Shown: positions 56,300 to 64,000 of the stretch, one piece after another
How positions within the stretch are numbered: position 1 is the first letter of the stretch
Layout: each line of letters opens with the position of its first letter
Assembly: GCF_003591035.1 (NCBI RefSeq)
Contig: NZ_QYUO01000003.1
Span: forward strand, 1 to 64,000
Direction: 5' to 3'
Length of the DNA stretch: 64,000 nt
DNA from: Noviherbaspirillum saxi
Lineage (GTDB): Bacteria > Pseudomonadota > Gammaproteobacteria > Burkholderiales > Burkholderiaceae_D
Translations under genes and position numbers: made by a program
The notes under the pieces: generated by a model
The model's database searches: none
Told to the model about the DNA's origin: nothing
The model's input: the letters and a program-made list of their open reading frames with translations, nothing else

Positions 56300-57586
56300 T
56301 TACGCGAACAGCTTCATGACTTCGCCATTGGTGACCGGACGGCCATCGCGGTTGGACGGATTGTGCCCGCCCATATTGGCCACCGGACGCGTGTCCACAT
56401 GCGTAGCCAGCGCCCGCAACACCCCCACCGTGCACTGCTCGCGCGGCAAATGCTTGAACGGATCGAAGCCGAATTCGCGCATCGCGTTCAGGTGCGTGAT
56501 CTTGTCGATCGTCTCCGTCGGCAAGTGCTTGATCGTCGGCCACAGGTGTTCCGGCGCATCCGGCCACAGCGAATCCGAATGCGGATAGTCGGTTTCCCAG
56601 GTGATCTTGTCCACATTCATGAAGTGCGTATTGTGCAAGCCGAACACGTCATCGATGAAGCAAGTGATGAAGTTGCGCTTGAACAGTTCGCTCGGCAACA
56701 GGTCGCCAAAGCTGCAATTGGTCCATGCCTTGTGGTGCTTGTAGGTGAAGTCGGCGCGCTCGAGCAGGTACGGAATCCAGCCGATGCCGCCTTCCGACAA
56801 GGCCAGCTTGAGATTCGGAAACTTCTTGAATACCGGCGAAAACAGCCAGTCCGTGGTCGCATTGGCAATGTACATCGGCATGTTCACGATCCAGGTATCG
56901 ATCGGCGCATCCAGCGACGAATACGGCACCTGTGCGCCCGAGCCGATATGGATGCTGACCACGATGTTGTTGTCTTCCAGTATCTTCCACAACGGATCCC
57001 AATGATCGCTATGCACGCTGGGCAAGCCCTTGGGTACCGGATTGTCCAAAAAGCTGATGGTGCGGCATCCCTTGGCCGCCACCCGTTTGGCTTCAGCCAC
57101 GCAGGCATCGATATCCCACAGCGGCAGGATCGCCAGCGGAATGAAACGCCCCGGCGCCGCACCGCACCACTCGTCGATGTGCCAGTCGTTGTAGGCGCTG
57201 ATGATCTTTTTGGTGAAGTCCTTGTCGGTGGCTTGCAGGAAGAAGGTGCCGCCAAACGATGGGAAGGTCGGGAAATTGATCGATGCCAGCACGCCGTTGA
57301 CATTCATGTCGTCGATGCGGTCCTGCACCTGGTAGGTGCCCTTGCGAATCTGGCTATACGATGCCGGCTCCATGCCGTACTCTTCCGGCGGGCGGCCCAC
57401 CACCGCATTCAGGCCGAAGTTGGGTACCCGGCGGCCTTCGTAAATCCACGAATCGGACCCGCTTTTCATGGTGTCCATCTTTGGCGCGCGTTCCAGGTCC
57501 GCTGCCGACAGGTGATTCTTGAACAGGTCCGGCGGCTCGATCACGTGATCGTCCACGCTGATCAGAATCATGTCATTCATTTCCAT
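56300..57586 (-). CDS. Amidohydrolase family protein (Amidohydro_2)
   Basis: The 428-residue protein begins MEMNDMILISVDDHVIEPPDLF, with the D-x-H type of N-terminal metal motif. Later ligands are in VVSIHIGSG (His) and TWETDYPHSDSLWPDAPE (Asp). FSPVFKKFPNLKLALSEGGIGWIPYLLERAD is characteristic of the family members found in acyl-CoA clusters. It has an N9 palindrome 76 bp upstream and is the first gene of a unit with the Ltp2-like gene and panC. The reaction is not known. Confidence 0.87.
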   Translation of the reverse strand: MEMNDMILISVDDHVIEPPDLFKNHLSAADLERAPKMDTMKSGSDSWIYEGRRVPNFGLNAVVGRPPEEYGMEPASYSQIRKGTYQVQDRIDDMNVNGVLASINFPTFPSFGGTFFLQATDKDFTKKIISAYNDWHIDEWCGAAPGRFIPLAILPLWDIDACVAEAKRVAAKGCRTISFLDNPVPKGLPSVHSDHWDPLWKILEDNNIVVSIHIGSGAQVPYSSLDAPIDTWIVNMPMYIANATTDWLFSPVFKKFPNLKLALSEGGIGWIPYLLERADFTYKHHKAWTNCSFGDLLPSELFKRNFITCFIDDVFGLHNTHFMNVDKITWETDYPHSDSLWPDAPEHLWPTIKHLPTETIDKITHLNAMREFGFDPFKHLPREQCTVGVLRALATHVDTRPVANMGGHNPSNRDGRPVTNGEVMKLFA

Positions 57587-57661
57587 CGCTATCTCCTTGA
57601 TTGAATTTGCCGCCGCCTGTCGCGATTTCGGCTGGCGCCGGTTCGCGCGGACGCCTCTGTA

Positions 57662-57682
57662 AAACTGTTATCGTATCAGTTA
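57662..57682. promoter_or_regulatory. Operator palindrome before the amidohydrolase-Ltp2-panC unit
   Basis: AAACTG-N9-CAGTTA, a near-perfect inverted repeat 76 bp upstream of the start at 57586, in the gap after the MaoC stop codon. Confidence 0.7.
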
Positions 57683-57698
57683 ACTTCTGCTCGCGTGC

Positions 57699-58544
57699 TC
57701 ATGCCGAAAATTCGACATAGCAGTTATTTAATACCAGCGCCTTGCGCCCGACTGACCACATCCGGAATACCGCCATACCTGGCTGCACATGCCAGAGTTC
57801 GATGCGCATCACTTCATCGGTGTACATCGGCCCTGCATAACGGACCCCAAGCCGCTTGAGGCGTTCCGGCTGGTTATCGCAGGCAAGCTGCAACACGCCG
57901 CGGCCGGCGAGCCCGAAGCAGCCGACGCCGCGCATCATCGATTTGCCGTTGCCGGCACTGGCCGCTGCCTTGATCTCCGCACTCAAGCGAAAGATGGCGT
58001 CGCGTTCCGAGGGGGTCACTATTTCGACCGTTGCATCCGGCGCCCTGTCTTCTGGCAACCGCACCTTGGCCGGCTCATAGCTCTTGCCACCGAAGCCGCC
58101 ATTGCCGCGCAATACGGTCGTGACATCGATGCTTGCCAAAGGCACATTGTTTTCGTCATGCAAAAATTGCTTCTGCAGCATGACAGCGCCCTTTTCGGTA
58201 CCGCGGTCAAAGATTTCTTCCACGCGCTGCGTGATCACCACGCCACCCTGCGCAGGCAGGGGACGATGCATCGTGAGCGCCTCTTCCGCGTGAATGATCT
58301 GCCGCCAGTCGATGCCCGTCTCCGGATTCTGTTGCCAGAATTCGCCATCGGTCAGCGGCACCGCAATAACCGGCAATGCCTTCCGGCCGCTCAGGTACGG
58401 TGCATCCGACTCGTGCAAGGGACCGGACAGACCGGCACCGAACCCTCTGGCAAAACGCACCGCATCCTCGGCGGTGTAATGACGGGTGACGGCCGGAAAA
58501 CGCCAGTTGATCAGCTTTTGATAATCGAGCGACACGAAATGCAA
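57699..58544 (-). CDS. Double-hot-dog MaoC-like protein without the hydratase motif
   Basis: The 281-residue protein has the same layout as the paralogue at 59396-60265 (both open with YxxI/LxNW and share FDRGTEKGAVM/YDKGADKGAVM and LRGNGGFGG). The catalytic segment that reads GDFNPLHIDPKIA...GFDKPILHG there is replaced here by SAEIKAAASAGNGKSMMRG. The catalytic Asp and His are lost. It is probably a structural partner of the active subunit. In the ChsH1/ChsH2 steroid hydratase, one subunit likewise lacks the catalytic residues. The frame is intact. Confidence 0.85.
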   Translation of the reverse strand: MHFVSLDYQKLINWRFPAVTRHYTAEDAVRFARGFGAGLSGPLHESDAPYLSGRKALPVIAVPLTDGEFWQQNPETGIDWRQIIHAEEALTMHRPLPAQGGVVITQRVEEIFDRGTEKGAVMLQKQFLHDENNVPLASIDVTTVLRGNGGFGGKSYEPAKVRLPEDRAPDATVEIVTPSERDAIFRLSAEIKAAASAGNGKSMMRGVGCFGLAGRGVLQLACDNQPERLKRLGVRYAGPMYTDEVMRIELWHVQPGMAVFRMWSVGRKALVLNNCYVEFSA

Positions 58545-58559
58545 TCCTTGTCCAATGCG

Positions 58560-59366
58560 TTAGCCGTTGCTGGCAACCTTCTTCGCCTTCTCCATCGACG
58601 CATTCATGCCAGCCGACGCGACGCTGTAATGTTCCTTGGTCGAGGTGCTGAGAATATGCGTATCGAAGTGGGCCATGATCGAATTGCGGAAGCCCATGAT
58701 GTCGGCGGAGCGGTTCAGCGAACGCTTCATCATGCGGATGCCAACCGGTGGCGCGAGGGCGATATGGTTCGCCAACTTGAGGGTAAATTCTTCCAGCTCG
58801 GCGCGCGGTACCACATGATTGACCATGCCCCATTCCTTGGCTTCGGCTGCCGGCAGCTTCTGTCCGGTGTACAGGAATTCCTTCGCCTTGCGCACACCCA
58901 TCACCCATGGATGAACCAGGGTTTCGACGGATGCGGCGGCAAGACTGTGCACCACCGGATCGCTGAAATAGGCATCATCGGACGCGACCATCAGATCGCA
59001 CATGTTTGCAACCATGAAGCCGCCGGCGATGCAGGCGCCCTGCACCTGCGCGATGGTGGGCTTCGGGAAATCCCAGATGCGCATCGCGTTGCCAAGGTAA
59101 TGTTCCGATTCCCACAGCCAGTGCTGTTCGGGCGAGAAATTTCCGCGCGTTTCCATGCCGCCGATCAGGTCGTGGCCTGCCGAAAAATGCTTGCCTACGC
59201 CACCGATGATCAGTACGCGGATATCGTCGTCGCGCTTGGCGCGCTCCAGCGCATCGTCAAGTTCGGCGAGCAGATTTTCCGATTCGGAATTGGCCTGCTT
59301 GGGGCGGTTGTGATAAACGCGCAGCACCGGGCCCAGCACTTCATAGGTGATTTCACTGTAATCCAT
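58560..59366 (-). CDS. Enoyl-CoA hydratase/isomerase family protein
   Basis: The 268-residue crotonase-fold protein has the oxyanion-hole regions HFSAGHDLIGG and VQGACIAGGFMVANMCD. The usual Glu positions of hydratases are not clear: the segment after the second motif reads ASDDAYFSDPVVHSLAAASVETLVHPWVMG. The catalytic type may differ from a hydratase and could be a ring-opening or isomerase reaction. It lies between the two MaoC genes, with short gaps of 29 bp and 15 bp. Confidence 0.88.
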   Translation of the reverse strand: MDYSEITYEVLGPVLRVYHNRPKQANSESENLLAELDDALERAKRDDDIRVLIIGGVGKHFSAGHDLIGGMETRGNFSPEQHWLWESEHYLGNAMRIWDFPKPTIAQVQGACIAGGFMVANMCDLMVASDDAYFSDPVVHSLAAASVETLVHPWVMGVRKAKEFLYTGQKLPAAEAKEWGMVNHVVPRAELEEFTLKLANHIALAPPVGIRMMKRSLNRSADIMGFRNSIMAHFDTHILSTSTKEHYSVASAGMNASMEKAKKVASNG

Positions 59367-59395
59367 TGTCTGTCTCCTGATTTTGCTGATGTTGG

Positions 59396-60265
59396 TTATG
59401 CCGCGAACTCGGCGTAACCGTTGTTAAGGACGATCACGTCACGCTCGACCACGCGTATGCGAAACGCCAGCTTGCCGGGCTCGAGGTCCCACACTTCGGT
59501 ACGCAGCGTCTCGCCCGGAAATACCGGGCTTGCAAATCGCAGATTCAGTTTGCGCAGGCGGCTTGCATCGCTGCCGCAGCGCAGCTTTATCACCGCGCGG
59601 CCGGCGATGCCATAGCTGCACATCCCGTGCAGGATGGGTTTGTCGAACCCGGCCATCGTGGCGATTTTCGGATCGATGTGAAGTGGATTGAAGTCGCCCG
59701 ACAGACGGTAGATCGTCGCCTGCTCGGGGCGCGTCACCATGTCAATCGATGCGTCTGCCGCACGTCCCTCAGGCATCGCGAATGGAGCCGGCTGACCGGT
59801 CGCAATTCCGCCGAAGCCGCCATTGCCGCGCATGAATACCGACCATCCCGAGGTAGCGATCAGTTCACCGCTTTCCGCATCGAGGATCTTGCGCGTCATG
59901 TACATGACCGCGCCCTTGTCGGCGCCCTTGTCATAGATTTCGTCCACGCTATCCACGCCGATTACCGAACCTTCAGCCGGAAGCGGTTTGTGAATGGTCA
60001 GAAACTGCTCTCCGTGCAGCACCTTGTTGAGATTGATGCCAGCCTTGGGATCGGCCATCCATGCACTGTCGCCCGCCAGCAGGCAGGCAAATGTCGGCAA
60101 TGCCTGCAGCTTGCGCTCGTACACGAACTTGAGATCTTCCAGCGCCAGCGGATTCTCTGTCGCGGCGCCGACCCCGAGCGCATATAGGATGGTGTCCTTC
60201 GCGGTATAGCGCTGGCTTGCCTGAGTTATTGGCCAATTCTTGATGGCTTCGTAATTGAGGGACAC
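59396..60265 (-). CDS. MaoC-type enoyl-CoA hydratase, double hot-dog, active motif present
   Basis: The 289-residue protein has an N-terminal hot-dog half without the motif and a C-terminal half with GDFNPLHIDPKIATMAGFDKPILHGMCSYG, the full hydratase-2 motif with catalytic Asp and His. It adds water to a 2-enoyl-CoA. It is the first gene of a three-gene unit (MaoC, crotonase, MaoC-like) beginning after the N9 palindrome at 60366-60386. Confidence 0.9.
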   Translation of the reverse strand: MSLNYEAIKNWPITQASQRYTAKDTILYALGVGAATENPLALEDLKFVYERKLQALPTFACLLAGDSAWMADPKAGINLNKVLHGEQFLTIHKPLPAEGSVIGVDSVDEIYDKGADKGAVMYMTRKILDAESGELIATSGWSVFMRGNGGFGGIATGQPAPFAMPEGRAADASIDMVTRPEQATIYRLSGDFNPLHIDPKIATMAGFDKPILHGMCSYGIAGRAVIKLRCGSDASRLRKLNLRFASPVFPGETLRTEVWDLEPGKLAFRIRVVERDVIVLNNGYAEFAA

Positions 60266-60365
60266 TCCCGTTTCCTTCCGTTGACTTTGTTCTGGTCGGC
60301 GCGGCGGACGCGATCACTACGATGCAGCAACCCGCGATCCTTGCGCTCCCACGCACCTCACTTTA

Positions 60366-60386
60366 AAACTGTTGAATCGTCAGTTT
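60366..60386. promoter_or_regulatory. Operator palindrome before the MaoC operon
   Basis: AAACTG-N9-CAGTTT with perfect 6-bp arms, 101 bp before the start codon at 60265. TATAAT-like sequence (TTTTTATAATAACAG) follows within a few bases. Confidence 0.75.
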
Positions 60387-60435
60387 TTATAATAACAGAA
60401 TATCTGCGTGCGTTGTCAACCTGTTTGTACACGGT

Positions 60436-60654
60436 TCAGACACGTGGCTTTGCACCGCCGAATGCACGCAGCACCTGCTGTTGCGCCTCGTCACATGTCG
60501 CATTGATCTTGCGTGCGCCAAAGTCCATGGCCCCGGCGACAGTGCGAAACGGACGTTGACCGAAGGGCATGTTGGCTAGCCCGGCAACCAGGTTGCCGAT
60601 TTCCGAGGTATCGGGCGCGTGTTTTGTCTGATGCCACGCACGGGTAAACGGCAT
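60436..60654 (-). CDS. Small hypothetical protein downstream of folE
   Basis: The 72-residue frame starts 3 bp after the folE stop codon, in the same direction. The sequence (MPFTRAWHQTKHAPDTSEIG then NLVAGLANMPFGQRPFRTVAG) is soluble and not recognised. Its position right after folE with coupled spacing argues for translation. There is no signal peptide. It could be a cofactor-related accessory or a non-functional frame. Confidence 0.45.
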   Translation of the reverse strand: MPFTRAWHQTKHAPDTSEIGNLVAGLANMPFGQRPFRTVAGAMDFGARKINATCDEAQQQVLRAFGGAKPRV

Positions 60655-60657
60655 TTG

Positions 60658-61224
60658 TCACGCTTCGCGTACCAGCGAAAGGAACTCCGTGCGCAACGCC
60701 AGATTGGGCTGCAATTCACCGAGCATTGCCGAGGTGAGCGTTTCTTCACCTGCCGTCTGGATACCGCGGCTCTCCATGCACATGTGCCGGCAGTTGACGA
60801 CTACGCCTACCGCTTTCGGCTCCAGATGCTCCATCAGCGCTTCCGCGATCTGCGTGGTCAGGCGCTCCTGCACTTGCAGGCGACGTGCGAAGCAATCGAC
60901 CAAGCGGGTCAGCTTCGACAAGCCGACAATCTTGCCATTCGGCAGATAGCCGATGGTGGCCTTGCCAAAGAACGGCGCGAGGTGATGTTCGCAATGGCTG
61001 TACACCGGGATCCCGCGCACCACGATCAGTTCGTTGTACTGCTCGGCGCCGTCTTCAAACACTTTCAGCACTTCGGCCGGATCCTGTGCATACCCGGAGG
61101 TCCAATGCTTCCAGGCCTTTTCTACCCGCAGCGGCGTTTCCAACAGTCCCGGGCGATCCGGATTCTCGCCCAGGTGAGTCAAAAAGCGTCGCCAGTCCTT
61201 TTTACTAAAATGCTCATCGCACAT
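60658..61224 (-). CDS. folE: GTP cyclohydrolase I
   Basis: The 188-residue protein has the FolE core: VYSHCEHHLAPFFGKATIGYLPNGKIVGLSKL (Zn ligands C78 and H81) and NCRHMCMESRGIQ (C149), plus QVQERLTTQIAEAL. It converts GTP to dihydroneopterin triphosphate for folate or pterin synthesis. It is shorter than E. coli FolE by about 30 N-terminal residues. The gene lies 31 bp after the acyl-CoA dehydrogenase gene, inside the degradation operon. Confidence 0.93.
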   Translation of the reverse strand: MCDEHFSKKDWRRFLTHLGENPDRPGLLETPLRVEKAWKHWTSGYAQDPAEVLKVFEDGAEQYNELIVVRGIPVYSHCEHHLAPFFGKATIGYLPNGKIVGLSKLTRLVDCFARRLQVQERLTTQIAEALMEHLEPKAVGVVVNCRHMCMESRGIQTAGEETLTSAMLGELQPNLALRTEFLSLVREA

Positions 61225-61255
61225 GTTTACTCTTATCCCGTTTGATGACTTTTAA

Positions 61256-63469
61256 TCAGGTGCGCGATTTCGGCATGCCCAATCCCTGCTCGGCGATGAT
61301 GCTCCGATGCACTTCGCTCGTGCCACCATAGATCGTCATCCCTATCGATTGCCGATATCCGATCTCGACGTGGCCAAGACCATCCTTGCCCGCAAACAGC
61401 GAGGTCGGCGCGGCAAGGTCCATCAAATCCATTGCATCAGCCAGGTAATACTCAGTCGAAAACAATTTCGACATTGGTCCGTATGCAGCCCGCCCCGGAG
61501 TCGCGTTTGCCGTCGCCCAGATGCAGCGATAACACAGATCCTTGGCGATCGTCGTATGCACCGCGACCCGCGCGAGCCGGCGCCGTACGTCCGCCTGCTG
61601 GAGCAGAGGCTGGCCCCCGCGCATGGTGGTGGCCGCCCAGCGCACCGCATGCCGGTACATACTGGAAAAGCTGATGCGGTACTGGTCGCCGCCGTGTTCC
61701 AGTTCCAGTGTGGCCGCCATGACGGCCGTACCGCCATTTACTTCCCCGATGCGATAGCGGTCATGCACGCGCACATGGGACAAATAGACGATGTTGGTGC
61801 GCTCGTCCTGGACGGTATGTACGGCCTGCACTTCGATTCCTGGTAGGTTCATCGGCACCAGAAACAGCGTCAGGCCGGCATGCTTGGCCGCGTCCGGATC
61901 GGTACGGGCCAGCAGAAACAGATAGTCGGCAAGGTTGGCCGCCGTGGTGAAAATTTTCTGGCCGTCGATAACCCATTCATCGTTATCACGTTCGGCGCGC
62001 GTCTGTGCGGCAAACACATCCGATCCGCTCGACGGCTCGGTGAAACCGAGACAGGCCAGTGATTCGCCTGCGGCGAAACGCGGCAACACCTCCGCCTTGA
62101 CCTCTTCCATGGCAAACCGCATGACGATTTGCGCCACCTGATTGGTGATCGGTCCGGTAATGCGCTGCCAATTGAATTCCTCGAACACTTCGCCCAGCGC
62201 CGCCATATCGAATGGCGTCTTGCCCCTGCCGCCATATTCCTTCGGCCAGTGCGGAAACAGCAGTCCCGCATCTGCCAGCTTGCGGTGAAATTCCGGATGG
62301 TATCCGGCGACGGAATGATGTGCGTGCGCTTTCAGCTCAGCGGTCAGGTGCTGCATGAAATAGCGTCTGACTTCTTCGCCGAAGGCTTCGGCATCCCTGC
62401 CGCAACCGAATCGGACGCTGACGTCCCCCGCATCCGGCAGCGGGACATCCGCCTCTCCGTTCCACAAGCGGTCGGCGACGACATAGAGTTCCTGCTGAGG
62501 ATCGCCGGCAAGCAGCGCCCATGCCTTGCCGCGCCGATAATAAAGCTGGATATCGTATTCAAGTGAGACGCCATAGCCGCCGAACGCATGCAACGCACGT
62601 GCAACTGCGTTTCCGCTTGCCTGTGTCGCCCACCACCATGCCATCGATATGTTTGCCGCGGCTTCGCGATCGGCGTTGGCAATGGCCCATACCGCGTGCC
62701 AGACCAGCAGCCGCGCGCCCTCTACTTCGGTGAGCGCGTCGGCCAACGGATGGGCGATACCCTGGAACGATCCGATTGCGCGTCCGAACTGTTTTCTTTC
62801 ACGCGAATACGCCGCAGCCATCTGAAGCGCCTGGTCGGAAAGGCCAACCAGCATCGCAGCCTTCAAGAGCTTCCATTCTTCCACCGCCGCGAGAAAGGCC
62901 GCACGGGCCGCCGGGCCTTTGGCAACGATCTGCTTGTCGACAGCTGCACCATCACCACAGGCGATCAACAGGGAGGACGCGTCGGCGCCCAAATTGGATT
63001 GCGGGGAGGATGGGATATTGCGCAAAGCTACTATTTCATCGCCATGCAATGCGATCACGGCGCTGGCTGCGGTAAGCAAGGCTTCGTGTTCCGCGTCCTG
63101 CAATTCACGTGGATGCAGAACCACCACCTCGCCTTCCAGCAAGTCGGCAAGGTAGCGCGCGGCTGCCTGACCGTCGAGCTGCGCAAGCAGGCGCGACACC
63201 GGCAGCGCTTCGGCCAGCGGCACCGAGGCGAGATGCTTTCCCGCCTGTTCCGCCACCAGCACCGCGTCGAACAGGCTCATTCCGCCGCCGCCCGATGATT
63301 CCGGCACACGCATGGCGGTGATGCCCATGTCTAGCAATTGCTGCCAAAGTTCAGGGTCGAAACCCGTCGCTTCCGCTGCCCTTACGCGTGCCGGATTCGA
63401 CTCCGTCTGCAACAGCTTGGCGACCGATTCGCGCAGCATCTGCTGTTCCTCGGTCAGTTCAAGATTCAT
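61256..63469 (-). CDS. Tandem acyl-CoA dehydrogenase fusion
   Basis: The 737-residue protein consists of two acyl-CoA dehydrogenase units. The first (about 1-340) starts MNLELTEEQQMLRESVAKLL and has RKQFGRAIGSFQGIAHPLAD and FGGYGVSLEYDIQLYYRR. The second (about 350-737) has HWPKEYGGRG, CLGFTEPSSGSDVFAAQT and YGGTSEVHRSIIAEQGLG. In most bacteria the two are separate genes making an alpha2beta2 enzyme of the steroid side-chain type (ChsE1-ChsE2); here they are joined. It should introduce a double bond into a branched or cyclic acyl-CoA, with electrons to ETF and the ETF-QO at 49347. Confidence 0.9.
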   Translation of the reverse strand: MNLELTEEQQMLRESVAKLLQTESNPARVRAAEATGFDPELWQQLLDMGITAMRVPESSGGGGMSLFDAVLVAEQAGKHLASVPLAEALPVSRLLAQLDGQAAARYLADLLEGEVVVLHPRELQDAEHEALLTAASAVIALHGDEIVALRNIPSSPQSNLGADASSLLIACGDGAAVDKQIVAKGPAARAAFLAAVEEWKLLKAAMLVGLSDQALQMAAAYSRERKQFGRAIGSFQGIAHPLADALTEVEGARLLVWHAVWAIANADREAAANISMAWWWATQASGNAVARALHAFGGYGVSLEYDIQLYYRRGKAWALLAGDPQQELYVVADRLWNGEADVPLPDAGDVSVRFGCGRDAEAFGEEVRRYFMQHLTAELKAHAHHSVAGYHPEFHRKLADAGLLFPHWPKEYGGRGKTPFDMAALGEVFEEFNWQRITGPITNQVAQIVMRFAMEEVKAEVLPRFAAGESLACLGFTEPSSGSDVFAAQTRAERDNDEWVIDGQKIFTTAANLADYLFLLARTDPDAAKHAGLTLFLVPMNLPGIEVQAVHTVQDERTNIVYLSHVRVHDRYRIGEVNGGTAVMAATLELEHGGDQYRISFSSMYRHAVRWAATTMRGGQPLLQQADVRRRLARVAVHTTIAKDLCYRCIWATANATPGRAAYGPMSKLFSTEYYLADAMDLMDLAAPTSLFAGKDGLGHVEIGYRQSIGMTIYGGTSEVHRSIIAEQGLGMPKSRT

Positions 63470-63537
63470 ATCGTATTCCTGTGTCCACGGCGGTAACGCC
63501 GTTCAGTCCTGCCTAAACGATCGCCCAAAAATATTGT

Positions 63538-63558
63538 TAACTGACATAACGTCAGTTT
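63538..63558. promoter_or_regulatory. Operator palindrome on the acyl-CoA dehydrogenase side
   Basis: TAACTG-N9-CAGTTT, spacer ACATAACGT. It lies 69 bp before the ATG at 63469 (leftward). Confidence 0.75.
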
Positions 63559-63625
63559 TATTGTATCGGCCATTTGGAAAGCTGTCGAATGAATTTACAT
63601 GCGGCATTGCGTCAAACCAAAAGCA

Positions 63626-63646
63626 TAACTAATGCTTTATCAGTTT
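63626..63646. promoter_or_regulatory. Operator palindrome on the SDR side
   Basis: TAACTA-N9-CAGTTT. It lies 66 bp before the SDR ATG at 63712 (rightward), so each side of this divergent region has its own copy. Confidence 0.65.
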
Positions 63647-63711
63647 TGTGATATTCTACGTTTTCCGAATTCGCCGCATCGTTCGCGGCTCCGACAAGTC
63701 AGGAGAATTGC

Positions 63712-64000
63712 ATGGCAAGGTTTGCAGAAGATAAAGTCGTCATCATTACCGGATCGGGGAGCGGCATCGGGCGCGAATTCGCGCTTGCCTTTGGCAAGGC
63801 CGGCGCCAAGGTCGTGGTCAATGATCTGGCGCGCGACGCTGAAGGCCGTTCCGCCGCAGGCAAAGTAGCGGAAGAGATTGCCGCGGCCGGCGGCACTGCG
63901 ATTGCCAATACCGACAGCGTGTCGGAGTGGGATTCCGCGCACCGCATCATGCAGACGGCGATCGACGCCTACGGGCGCATCGATTGCGTGGTCAATAACG
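63712..64000 (+). CDS. SDR-family dehydrogenase, C-terminus outside the window
   Basis: The frame runs from ATG 63712 (AGGAG six bases upstream) off the right edge; 96 residues are present. It begins MARFAEDKVVIITGSGSGIGREFALAFGKAG, with the NAD(P) motif, and reaches VVNN, the start of the NNAG motif. It is most like SDRs of the same subgroup as the one at 45379-46245. The N9 palindrome upstream links it to the regulon. Confidence 0.85.
   Translation, partial: MARFAEDKVVIITGSGSGIGREFALAFGKAGAKVVVNDLARDAEGRSAAGKVAEEIAAAGGTAIANTDSVSEWDSAHRIMQTAIDAYGRIDCVVNN

Noticed and set aside
57789..59417. 542-codon plus-strand frame opposite the MaoC and crotonase genes
   Set aside because: It spans two genes and their gap in antisense, has no ribosome site and no recognisable domain.

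Overview
The window looks like chromosomal DNA from a betaproteobacterium, most likely order Burkholderiales and possibly Oxalobacteraceae. This rests on base composition, gene families (DUF3348/DUF802/OmpA/DUF2894 operon, sigF-nrsF with a bufferin operon, Cus-type efflux genes, large acyl-CoA clusters) and densely packed operons with ATGA overlaps. No rRNA, tRNA, CRISPR array or prophage was seen. The genus is inference.

Left part (1-9.3 kb): two unfamiliar alpha-helical proteins on the minus strand (one a giant coiled-coil protein running off the left edge), a two-gene amino-acid-type ABC importer with a fused binding-protein/permease and no ATPase, an unknown 572-residue protein behind a leader hairpin, and an NlpC/P60 lipoprotein. 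A 169-bp near-palindromic element and an IS5-type transposase remnant follow.

Metal island (9.3-19.8 kb): a cusCBA-type copper/silver efflux operon with a small Met/Cys/His-rich exported protein, then sigF-nrsF diverging from a bufferin operon (bufA, bufB, bufC, DoxX). Both divergent units carry a GTAACC-N16-CGAA promoter, matching the published Caulobacter SigF motif. Next come a class D beta-lactamase and an unknown helical protein.

Motor operon (22.5-27.0 kb): four overlapping genes encode a DUF3348 protein, a MotA/ExbB-like channel protein with a tail of about 540 residues (DUF802), a MotB-like OmpA protein with the membrane aspartate, and a DUF2894 protein. The core resembles the ZorA/ZorB motor of Zorya defence, but the partners differ.

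Catabolic and transport genes (27.1-37.9 kb): a UbiD-type decarboxylase, two tandem amidohydrolases (the second has lost its HxH metal motif), a two-subunit molybdenum hydroxylase, a CMD/AhpD-like protein, and a LysR-dadA-binding protein set. A response regulator-GGDEF-EAL gene at 38.4-41.3 kb is split by a fresh IS630-family insertion, and a second GGDEF gene has lost its catalytic centre.

Acyl-CoA degradation region (42.3-64 kb): CoA ligase, two thiolase-family proteins (one of the Cys-less Ltp2-like type), SDRs, enoyl-CoA hydratases, two double-hot-dog MaoC proteins (one without the catalytic motif), 3-hydroxyacyl-CoA dehydrogenases, ETF-quinone oxidoreductase, a tandem acyl-CoA dehydrogenase fusion and two amidohydrolases, with panC and folE embedded. 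Nine copies of a palindrome, (A/T)AACTG-N9-CAGTT(T/A), sit before nearly every transcription unit and suggest one repressor controls the region. The enzyme set resembles aldolytic side-chain degradation of steroid- or terpenoid-like acids; the substrate is inference.
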